The notes under the pieces: generated by a model
The model's database searches: none
The model's input: only the letters and a program-made list of their open reading frames with translations
Told to the model about the DNA's origin: nothing
Assembly (NCBI GenBank): GCA_963205115.1
Contig: CAUJHV010000032.1
Coordinates: 124,001-188,000 of the forward strand
DNA: 64,000 bases
Direction: 5' to 3'
DNA from: Pseudomonadota bacterium
GTDB taxonomy: Bacteria; Pseudomonadota; Gammaproteobacteria; Burkholderiales; Burkholderiaceae_C
Shown: positions 1 to 7,332 of the stretch, piece by piece
Numbering within the stretch: the first letter of the stretch is position 1
Layout of the letters: the number at the start of each line of letters is the position of its first letter
Made by a program: the position numbers and the translations under genes

Positions 1-1066
1 TGGTGACCAGCGCACCCGAGGAGAACGAGGTCAGGGCCATCGTGGCAAACACGCAGGTGTCCATCGCACCCTGCGCCTTGTTCTTTTCTTCAGGCTTGTA
101 GGTGGTGGTCAGCAGCGTCGAGGCGCCCGTGTAGAGGAAGTTCCAGCCCACGCCCAGCACGAACAGCGCCACGAGGAACTGCGTCAGCTCCACGCCGGAC
201 AGCGCCACGGCCACGCACAGCAGGTTCAGGGCCGCGCCCGTGCCCATGATCGGCAGCACGCCGAAACGCCGGATCAGGTGCCCGGTGAAGAAGCTGGGCA
301 CGAACATGCCCAGCACGTGCCACTCCAGCACCAGCGCCGCGGCGCTGAAGGGCAGCTGGCATTGCTGCATCGCGATCGGTGTGGCGGCCATCAGCAGGTT
401 CATGACGCCGTAGCCGACCGCGCCGCCGAGCACCGCGACGATGAAGGCCGGCTGGCGCGCGATCTCCGACAGCGGGCGGCCCGATGTGGCGCCGGGCGCC
501 GGCGCCTGGTGCGGCCCGAACTCGATGAAGCTCATGGCCAGCAGCGACAACGCGGCCACGCCGATCAACGCCACGTAGGCGCCGGTAAACGGCTGTTCCA
601 TCCAGTTGCGGGTGGCATTGGCGAGGTTCGGACCGATGAAGGCCCCGAGGATGCCGCCGGCCAGCACCCAGGACATCGCCTTTTCCTTGTAAGAAGGTGC
701 GACCAGCTCAGGGCCCGCAAACCGGTACAGGCCCGCATTGGCGTTGTAGAAGCCGGCGACCACCGTGGTGGCAACGACCAGCCAGAAGTCGCGGTGGCTG
801 ACCGCGTAGGCGCCCACGGCGGCGCTGAGCATCGCGACCACCAGACCCAGCTGGAAGCACCGCTTGCGTCCCCACTGGCGCTGCAGCCGGGCCACCAGCG
901 GCGCACTCAGCGCGCCGCCCACCACATATCCCATCACCGGCAGCGTGGCCATCCACCCCAGCGGTGCCAGCGCCAGGCCCACCAGGCCGTTGATGGCGAT
1001 GAAGGTGACGTTGTTCGTCAGGAACAGTCCCTGGCACAAGGTCAACAGCAACAGATGGCGATTCAT
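1..1066 (-). CDS. MFS transporter (3' end beyond window)
   Basis: This is a major facilitator superfamily inner-membrane transporter read leftwards. Translating from ATG at 1066 gives an open frame of 355 codons up to the window edge, beginning MNRHLLLLTLCQGLFLTNN. It contains about ten hydrophobic helices. After the second helix there is an MFS loop-2/3 type signature, GGALSAPLVARLQRQWGRKR, with basic residues on the cytoplasmic side. A polar central loop near residues 180-200 separates the two six-helix halves. The substrate cannot be told from sequence. It is divergent from prkA across a 370-base intergenic region. The C-terminus is missing only because the window ends. Confidence 0.85.
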   Translation of the reverse strand, partial: MNRHLLLLTLCQGLFLTNNVTFIAINGLVGLALAPLGWMATLPVMGYVVGGALSAPLVARLQRQWGRKRCFQLGLVVAMLSAAVGAYAVSHRDFWLVVATTVVAGFYNANAGLYRFAGPELVAPSYKEKAMSWVLAGGILGAFIGPNLANATRNWMEQPFTGAYVALIGVAALSLLAMSFIEFGPHQAPAPGATSGRPLSEIARQPAFIVAVLGGAVGYGVMNLLMAATPIAMQQCQLPFSAAALVLEWHVLGMFVPSFFTGHLIRRFGVLPIMGTGAALNLLCVAVALSGVELTQFLVALFVLGVGWNFLYTGASTLLTTTYKPEEKNKAQGAMDTCVFATMALTSFSSGALVT

Positions 1067-1436
1067 GGGGCGATCTTCGCACCGCTTGTGGAGGCTCCCG
1101 GTCAACCTGCACCGGTAGGCGGCGCGTTGAATGAACGTACGACCGCTTTGGGTGCATTCATGTGTGCGGGGAACTTAACGTGCACCGGCATGGTCCTTGC
1201 AAAGTAGGCTCTGCATGAACTGGGCGTGGAAGCCGATGCTTCTCGCCGCATGAATGGGAGTGCATTCGAGAGAAGCTCAGACATCACGCACCGCGATCCA
1301 GGAAAGCTCTGATGGCGCCTCGTGCCGCCGGACCCGCACCGGTCCCAGGCATCGGACGTCATCAGAACTTCCCGGCATCGATTGGCCTGACCAGGCCGGC
1401 CGATGTCCTCCACGCCGATCTCTGGAGGCCCGACTC
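1067..1436. other. Divergent intergenic region, MFS gene / prkA operon
   Basis: This 370-base gap has no convincing gene. It holds the sigma-54-like promoter of the prkA operon (listed separately) and must hold the MFS promoter. About 225 bases lie between the predicted prkA transcription start and its ATG, long enough for an untranslated leader. I looked for paired NtrC-type half sites (TGCAC/GGTGC) and saw only scattered single copies. Confidence 0.5.
1186..1201 (+). promoter_or_regulatory. Sigma-54 (RpoN) promoter of prkA-yeaH-spoVR
   Basis: The sequence CGGCATGGTCCTTGCA matches the -24/-12 consensus TGGCACG-N4-TTGCW with the required GG-N10-GC spacing (GG at 1187-1188, GC at 1199-1200). 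Expected transcription start is about 1212. In E. coli the orthologous yeaGH operon is known to use RpoN with NtrC, which supports this reading. No activator site was identified. Confidence 0.7.
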
Positions 1437-3359
1437 ATGAGCGTGATCAACCACTTCGCCGCCCGCTACGAGCGCACACGCGAAGAAGAGATGTCCCTCG
1501 AGGACTATCTGTCCGAGTGCAAGCGCAACCCGCTGGCCTACGCCACTGCCGCCGAGCGCATGCTCAAGGCCATCGGCGAACCGCAGCAGATCGACACCCG
1601 CAACGATCCGCGGCTGTCCCGCATCTTCCAGAACAAGGTCATCAAGATCTACCCGGCCTTCGCCGAGTTCTACGGCATGGAAGACGCCATCGAGCAGGTG
1701 GTGTCCTACTTCCGGCATGCGGCGCAGGGCCTGGAAGAGAAGAAGCAGATCCTCTACCTGCTGGGCCCCGTCGGTGGCGGCAAGAGCAGCATTGCCGAAC
1801 GGCTGAAGCTGCTGATGCAGGACGTGGCGTTCTATGCCATCAAGGGCAGCCCGGTGAACGAGTCGCCGCTGGGTCTGTTCAATGCGCTCGAAGACGGCGA
1901 GCTGCTGGAGAAGGAATACGGCATTCCGCGCCGTTACCTCAACCGCATCATGAGCCCCTGGGCCGTGAAGCGGCTCGAGGAGTTCGGCGGCGACATCCGC
2001 CAGTTCAAGGTCGTCAAGCGCTACCCCAGCATCCTCAAGCAGGTGGGTGTGGCCAAGACCGAGCCGGGCGACGAGAACAACCAGGACATCAGCTCGCTGG
2101 TGGGCAAGGTCGACATCCGCAAGCTCGAGACCTATGCGCAGGACGACCCCGACGCCTACAGCTACAGCGGCGGCCTGTGCCTGGCCAACCAGGGCCTGCT
2201 GGAATTCGTCGAGATGTTCAAGGCGCCGATCAAGGTGCTGCACCCGCTGCTGACGGCCACGCAGGAAGGCAACTTCAAGGGCACCGAAGGCTTCGGCGCG
2301 ATTCCGTTCGACGGCGTGATCCTCGCGCACAGCAACGAGAGCGAATGGAAGGCCTTCCGCAACAACAAGAACAACGAGGCCTTCCTCGACCGCATCTACA
2401 TCGTCAAGGTCCCGTACTGCCTGCGCGTGAGCGAGGAAGTGAAGATCTACGAGAAGCTGCTCAAGGGCAGCTCGCTGGCCAAGGCCACTTGCGCGCCGGG
2501 CACGCTGAAAATGATGGCGCAGTTCTCGGTGCTCACGCGGCTGAAGGAGCCGGAGAACTCGTCGCTGTACTCCAAGATGCTGGTCTACGACGGCGACAGC
2601 CTCAAGGACACCGACCCGCGCGCGAAGTCCATCCAGGAGTACCGCGACTATGCGGGCGTGGACGAAGGCATGTCGGGCATCAGCACGCGCTTCTCGTTCA
2701 AGATCCTGTCCAAGGTCTTCAACTTCGACACGACCGAGGTCGCCGCCAATCCGGTGCACCTGATGTACGTGCTGGAGCAGCAGATCGAGCGCGAGCAGTT
2801 TGCCTCCGAGCTCGAGCAGAAGTACCTGGGCTTCATCAAGGAGCACCTGGGCACGCGCTACGCGGAGTTCATCGGCAAGGAAATCCAGACGGCCTACCTC
2901 GAGAGCTACTCGGAGTACGGCCAGAACATCTTCGACCGCTACGTCACGTACGCCGACTACTGGATCCAGGACCAGGAATACCGCGACACCGACACCGGCG
3001 AGGTCTTCGACCGTGCGTCGCTGAACGGCGAGCTCGAGAAGATCGAGAAGCCGGCCGGCATCTCCAACCCGAAGGATTTCCGCAACGAGATCGTCAACTT
3101 CGTGCTGCGTGCGCGGGCCAACAACCAGGGCCGCAACCCGCTGTGGACGAGCTACGAGAAGCTGCGCACGGTGATCGAGAAGAAGATGTTCTCCAACACC
3201 GAAGAGCTGCTGCCGGTCATCAGCTTCAACGCCAAGGCCAGCGCCGACGAGGCCAAGAAGCACGAGGACTTCGTCAACCGCATGGTGCACAAGGGCTACA
3301 CGCCCAAGCAGGTGCGGCTGCTGTGCGAGTGGTACCTGCGCGTGCGCAAGAGCTCATGA
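1437..3359 (+). CDS. prkA: PrkA-family AAA+/serine kinase (YeaG)
   Basis: PrkA/YeaG is a cytoplasmic protein with an N-terminal AAA+ module and a C-terminal kinase-like region, linked in enterobacteria to starvation and stress survival. The product has 640 residues, against 644 for E. coli YeaG. Walker A is GPVGGGKSS at residues 110-118. Conserved family blocks follow, such as the stretch around IPFDGVILAHSNESEW. I chose ATG 1437 because GGAGG lies 8 bases upstream and the N-terminus matches the family; the frame is open further upstream without a ribosome site. It is the first gene of the prkA-yeaH-spoVR operon, 35 bases before yeaH, downstream of a sigma-54 promoter. Confidence 0.95.
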   Translation: MSVINHFAARYERTREEEMSLEDYLSECKRNPLAYATAAERMLKAIGEPQQIDTRNDPRLSRIFQNKVIKIYPAFAEFYGMEDAIEQVVSYFRHAAQGLEEKKQILYLLGPVGGGKSSIAERLKLLMQDVAFYAIKGSPVNESPLGLFNALEDGELLEKEYGIPRRYLNRIMSPWAVKRLEEFGGDIRQFKVVKRYPSILKQVGVAKTEPGDENNQDISSLVGKVDIRKLETYAQDDPDAYSYSGGLCLANQGLLEFVEMFKAPIKVLHPLLTATQEGNFKGTEGFGAIPFDGVILAHSNESEWKAFRNNKNNEAFLDRIYIVKVPYCLRVSEEVKIYEKLLKGSSLAKATCAPGTLKMMAQFSVLTRLKEPENSSLYSKMLVYDGDSLKDTDPRAKSIQEYRDYAGVDEGMSGISTRFSFKILSKVFNFDTTEVAANPVHLMYVLEQQIEREQFASELEQKYLGFIKEHLGTRYAEFIGKEIQTAYLESYSEYGQNIFDRYVTYADYWIQDQEYRDTDTGEVFDRASLNGELEKIEKPAGISNPKDFRNEIVNFVLRARANNQGRNPLWTSYEKLRTVIEKKMFSNTEELLPVISFNAKASADEAKKHEDFVNRMVHKGYTPKQVRLLCEWYLRVRKSS

Positions 3360-3394
3360 CATCACGGCGCCGATCGGTCTGAAAGCGGCAACCC

Positions 3395-4684
3395 ATGGCA
3401 CTGCAATCCATCATCGACCGCCGGTTGGCCGGGAAGAACAAGTCCATCGGCAACCGTGAGCGCTTCCTGCGCCGCTACAAGGATCAGGTCAAGGAAGCGG
3501 TCAAGCGCGCGATCGACGGCCGCGGCATCCGCGACATGGAGCGCGGCGAAGAGATCCGCATCCCGAAGAAGGACATCACCGAGCCGGTCTTCGGCCATGG
3601 CAGCGGCGGCACGCGCGAGATCGTGCACCCGGGCAACCGCGAGTACGTCCAGGGCGATCGCATCCAGCGGCCCAAGGGCGGGCAGGGCGGCGGCGGTACG
3701 GGCAAGGGCCAAGCCAGCGATTCGGGCGAGGGCGAGGACGACTTCGCCTTCGCGCTGTCCAAGGAAGAGTTCATGCAGGTCTTCTTCGAGGACCTGGCGT
3801 TGCCGCATCTCATCCGCACACAACTCGCCGAGACGCCCGAGTGGAAGAGCCACCGCGCCGGCTTCACGCACGACGGCACGGCCAACAACCTGCACGTGGT
3901 GCGCAGCCTGCGTGGCGCCATCGGCCGGCGCATCGCCATCGGTGCAAGTTCGCGTGCCGAACTGCACCGGCTGGAAGAACACCTGGTCCTCCTGAAGCGG
4001 CGGGCCGGTGACGCCATCGTCGACCGCGAGATCGAAGAGACCGAGGAAACCATCGCCGCGCTGCGCGCACGGCTGCTGCGCATCCCCTACCTGGATCCGA
4101 TCGACCTGCGCTACCGCAGCCGCGTGCGTGTGCCGGTGCCCACCAGCAAGGCGGTGATGTTCTGCCTGATGGACGTCTCGGGCTCGATGGACGAGCAGCG
4201 CAAGGAGCTGTCCAAGCGCTTCTTCATCCTGCTGTACCTGTTCCTCACGCGGCACTACGAGAAGATCGAGATCGTCTTCATCCGCCACCACACGCAGGCG
4301 CAGGAAGTCGACGAGGAAGCCTTCTTCCACGCGCGCGAAACCGGCGGCACGGTGGTCTCCAGCGCACTGGTGCTGATGGAAGAGATCATCCGCGCGCGCT
4401 ACAACCCCAGCGAGTGGAACATCTACGGCGCGCAGGCCAGCGACGGCGACAACTGGCACCACGACAGCGGCCGCTGCCGCGAGTTGCTGGCCGACAAGAT
4501 CCTGCCGCTGTGCCGCTACTACGCCTACGTGCAGGTGGCCGAGGAAGAGCAGAACCTCTGGGAGGAATACACCCAGCTGCAGGCCGCGCAGCCGCACTTT
4601 GCGATGCGCAAGGCCGTGGATGCGAGCCAGATCTATCCGGTCTTCCGGGATCTGTTCAAGAAGGAAGGAGCGAAGGCCGCATGA
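3395..4684 (+). CDS. yeaH: YeaH/YhbH family VWA-like protein (DUF444)
   Basis: This is a cytoplasmic protein of the DUF444 family, always found beside prkA and thought to act with it; its biochemical role is unknown. It has 429 residues (E. coli YeaH has 427). The N-terminal half is basic with a Gly-rich linker at about residues 93-115. The C-terminal half has a von Willebrand A-like fold with the metal-binding DVSGSM motif at 260-265. The last four bases (ATGA, 4681-4684) overlap the spoVR start, so the two are translationally coupled. Confidence 0.93.
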   Translation: MALQSIIDRRLAGKNKSIGNRERFLRRYKDQVKEAVKRAIDGRGIRDMERGEEIRIPKKDITEPVFGHGSGGTREIVHPGNREYVQGDRIQRPKGGQGGGGTGKGQASDSGEGEDDFAFALSKEEFMQVFFEDLALPHLIRTQLAETPEWKSHRAGFTHDGTANNLHVVRSLRGAIGRRIAIGASSRAELHRLEEHLVLLKRRAGDAIVDREIEETEETIAALRARLLRIPYLDPIDLRYRSRVRVPVPTSKAVMFCLMDVSGSMDEQRKELSKRFFILLYLFLTRHYEKIEIVFIRHHTQAQEVDEEAFFHARETGGTVVSSALVLMEEIIRARYNPSEWNIYGAQASDGDNWHHDSGRCRELLADKILPLCRYYAYVQVAEEEQNLWEEYTQLQAAQPHFAMRKAVDASQIYPVFRDLFKKEGAKAA

Positions 4685-6237
4685 ACGCCGTCGTGCAGGT
4701 TCCCGACTTCCCGCTGCCACCTGCGCAGCGTCCCACCGCGCCCTTGTCCGGGGCCAGCGACTGGACCTTCGAGCTCATCGAGGAGTACCACCGCGTGATC
4801 CGCATGACGGCGGACCGCTTCGGACTGGACACCTATCCCAACCAGCTCGAGATCATCACCGCCGAGCAGATGATGGATGCCTATGCCAGCGTGGGCATGC
4901 CGGTGAACTACCGCCACTGGAGCTACGGCAAGGAATTCATCGCCACCGAGAAGAACTACAAGCGCGGCCACATGGGCCTGGCCTACGAGATCGTCATCAA
5001 CAGCAACCCCTGCATCAGCTACCTGATGGAGGAGAACACGATGGCCATGCAGGCCCTCGTGATCGCACACGCGGCCTACGGCCACAACAGCTTCTTCAAG
5101 GGCAACTACCTGTTCCGCATGTGGACCGATGCGGCGTCGATCATCGACTACCTGGTCTACGCGAAGAACTACATCGCCGCCTGCGAAGAAAAGTACGGCC
5201 TGGAGACGGTGGAGACATTCCTCGACTCCTGCCACGCGCTGTCCAACCATGGGGTCGACCGATATCGCCGGCCGACCAAGAAGACGCTGGCGCAGGAGCT
5301 CAGCGAGCGCAAGGAGCGCGAGGCCTACGCGCAGCAGCAGGTCAACGACCTGTGGCGCACGCTGCCCCGGCGCGCCGAAAAGGACGGCTCCGCCGCCGAG
5401 ATCCGGCGCTTCCCGGAAGAGCCGCAGGAAAACCTGCTGTACTTCATCGAAAAACACGCGCCGCTGCTGGAGCCCTGGCAGCGCGAAGTCGTGCGCATCG
5501 TGCGCAAGATCGCCCAGTACTTCTACCCGCAGCGCCAGACCCAGGTGATGAACGAAGGCTGGGCCACGTTCTGGCACCACCGGCTGCTCAACACGATGTA
5601 CGACGACGGCTGGCTGACCGACGGCGCGATGATCGAGTGGCTGACCTCGCACACCAACGTGGTCTACCAGCCCAAGGTGGGCGAGCGCGGCTACAGCGGT
5701 TTGAATCCCTATGCGCTGGGATTTGCGATGTATACCGACATCCAGCGCATCTGCGAACACCCCACGGAAGAAGACCATGCCTGGTTCCCGCAGATCGCCG
5801 GCAAGCCCTGGCTGCCCACGCTGCACCAGGCCATGCGCGAATACAAGGACGAGAGCTTCGTCGGCCAGTACCTCAGTCCCAAGTTGATGCGCGACCTGCG
5901 CCTGTTTGCGATCCACGACGACCAGACCGAGGACGAACTGGAAGTGGCTGCCATCCACGACGAGGCCGGCTACCGCCGCCTGCGTGAATCGCTGTCGCGC
6001 CAGTACGACCTGGGTTCGCGCGAGCCCAACATCCAGGTGTGGAACGTCAACCTGCGCGGCGACCGCTCGCTGACGCTGCGCCACTTCCAGCACAACGACC
6101 GGCCGCTGCACGACAGCGCCGCCGAGGTGCTCAAGCACGTGGCGCGGCTGTGGGGCTTCGGTGTGCAGCTCGAAAGTGTCAACGGCAGCGGTGAAGTCCG
6201 GCAGCACATCAGCGTGCAGCCACCCCCACAGAGCTGA
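4681..6237 (+). CDS. spoVR: SpoVR family protein (YcgB)
   Basis: SpoVR/YcgB proteins are cytoplasmic and of unknown biochemistry. They were first named in Bacillus sporulation, but in proteobacteria they belong to the PrkA-YeaH stress group. The product has 518 residues (E. coli YcgB has 510). Family blocks include DWTFELIEEYHRV near the start, the histidine-containing NEGWATFWHHRLLN in the middle and GYSGLNPYALGFAM after it. ATG 4681 overlaps the yeaH stop as ATGA, so I reject the longer upstream frame. This is the last gene of the three-gene operon. Confidence 0.93.
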   Translation: MNAVVQVPDFPLPPAQRPTAPLSGASDWTFELIEEYHRVIRMTADRFGLDTYPNQLEIITAEQMMDAYASVGMPVNYRHWSYGKEFIATEKNYKRGHMGLAYEIVINSNPCISYLMEENTMAMQALVIAHAAYGHNSFFKGNYLFRMWTDAASIIDYLVYAKNYIAACEEKYGLETVETFLDSCHALSNHGVDRYRRPTKKTLAQELSERKEREAYAQQQVNDLWRTLPRRAEKDGSAAEIRRFPEEPQENLLYFIEKHAPLLEPWQREVVRIVRKIAQYFYPQRQTQVMNEGWATFWHHRLLNTMYDDGWLTDGAMIEWLTSHTNVVYQPKVGERGYSGLNPYALGFAMYTDIQRICEHPTEEDHAWFPQIAGKPWLPTLHQAMREYKDESFVGQYLSPKLMRDLRLFAIHDDQTEDELEVAAIHDEAGYRRLRESLSRQYDLGSREPNIQVWNVNLRGDRSLTLRHFQHNDRPLHDSAAEVLKHVARLWGFGVQLESVNGSGEVRQHISVQPPPQS

Positions 6238-6299
6238 GTCGCGGCGCGCCAGCCCGGCGCTACCATGCGGCTCAGTCCCGTTGACTGGAGTGTGCCGAC

Positions 6300-7253
6300 A
6301 TGCCTGCGCGTCCCTGCCGCTTTCCCCTCATCCTTGCCGCCCTTGTCGTGCCGGCCGTCTCGGCCCAGGCGCAGCAGGATGCCGGCTCCCGCGTGGAGAG
6401 CTGCCCGCGCAAGCTGGGCGTCATGGCGGTGGCCGAGCCGCAGAGCGGCTGGAACCACCTGTCGCACTATGGCCTGGGCTCGCCCGCGGCGCTGCTGCGC
6501 ATGATGATCCAGCAGTCGGGCTGTTTCGATGTGGTCGAGCGCGGACAGGCGATGCAGAACCTCGCCCAGGAGCGCGCGCTGGCGCAGACTGGCAACCTGC
6601 GCCAGGGCTCCAATGTCGGCCAGGGCCAGATGCAGGCGGCCGACTTCGTGATGACACCGCACGTGCAGGTGGCCGCGCACACGACCGGCGGTGTCGGCGG
6701 CGCCTTGCTGGGCCGGCTCGGGCCGCTGGGCGCGGTGGTCGGCGGGATGAAATTCCGCGAGGCCTCGACCAGCCTGCTCGTGGCCGACGTGCGCTCCAGC
6801 ATCCAGGTCGCGGCGGCCGAGGGCAAGGCCACGCAGACCGATTTCAGCGTGGGCGGCTGGGCCCTGGGCGGCGGTGCGCTGGGGGCGCTGGGCGGCTACA
6901 CCAGCACGCCCGAAGGCAAGATGATCGCGGCCAGCCTGCTGGACAACTACAACAAGATCGTCCTGAGCGTGCGCGACCAGAACCAGCTCATCCGCGCCGG
7001 CAGCGCCGCGGGCGACGCCAATGCGGCGGCGTCCACGCGTGCCGAAGCCCCGCAGACGGCCGGCCAGGTGCTGATGGCCAAGATCGCCAACGTCAAGGTC
7101 TATGCGGAAGCCTCTCGCGACTCCAAGGTCGTGGCCACGCTGCAGCGCAGCGACGAACTGGTGGCCAGCGGCGAGGTCAAGAACGGTTTCGTGCAGGTGG
7201 ACTCGGCCAATTTCAGCGGCTGGGTGCAGCGCACGCTGGTGAGCCCGCGCTGA
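6300..7253 (+). CDS. Exported CsgG-like protein with C-terminal SH3 domain
   Basis: The product has 317 residues, with a signal peptide ending near SAQA (residues 21-24). The next ~180 residues resemble the CsgG/HfaB family: the pattern QSGCFDVVERGQAMQNL followed by an Ala/Gln-rich ER-LAQTG stretch and a QAADFVMTP strand. Residues about 250-315 resemble a bacterial SH3 domain (NVKVYAEAS...GWVQRTLV). CsgG is normally an outer-membrane lipoprotein channel for curli. Here there is no lipobox and no curli gene nearby, so a periplasmic or envelope role is more likely. GGAG lies 9 bases before ATG 6300. It may be monocistronic. Confidence 0.75.
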   Translation: MPARPCRFPLILAALVVPAVSAQAQQDAGSRVESCPRKLGVMAVAEPQSGWNHLSHYGLGSPAALLRMMIQQSGCFDVVERGQAMQNLAQERALAQTGNLRQGSNVGQGQMQAADFVMTPHVQVAAHTTGGVGGALLGRLGPLGAVVGGMKFREASTSLLVADVRSSIQVAAAEGKATQTDFSVGGWALGGGALGALGGYTSTPEGKMIAASLLDNYNKIVLSVRDQNQLIRAGSAAGDANAAASTRAEAPQTAGQVLMAKIANVKVYAEASRDSKVVATLQRSDELVASGEVKNGFVQVDSANFSGWVQRTLVSPR

Positions 7254-7332
7254 ACCCGCGCTGAGCGCGCCGGCACGCCCGCACGCGTCGCTTGCGCGGC
7301 CGCACGCGCGCCGCGCAGGTGCAGCTGAACCG

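Noticed and set aside
278..1207. 309-codon plus-strand frame over the MFS gene
   Set aside because: The minus-strand frame encodes a coherent membrane transporter; the plus frame has Arg/Gln/His-rich composition typical of a shadow.
1362..3290. 642-codon frame opposite prkA, and similar long frames opposite yeaH, spoVR and glutamate dehydrogenase
   Set aside because: They are mirror images of well-identified genes, composed of Leu/Val/Asp/His-rich meaningless sequence.
6300..7253. Curli secretion channel CsgG
   Set aside because: There is only local similarity, no lipobox, an added SH3 domain and no curli genes, so I kept the neutral CsgG-like call.
7254..7332. Terminator between the CsgG-like gene and the convergent spermidine-synthase-like gene
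   Set aside because: The stretch is GC-rich with many short complementary pieces, but no single stable stem and no T tract on either side.
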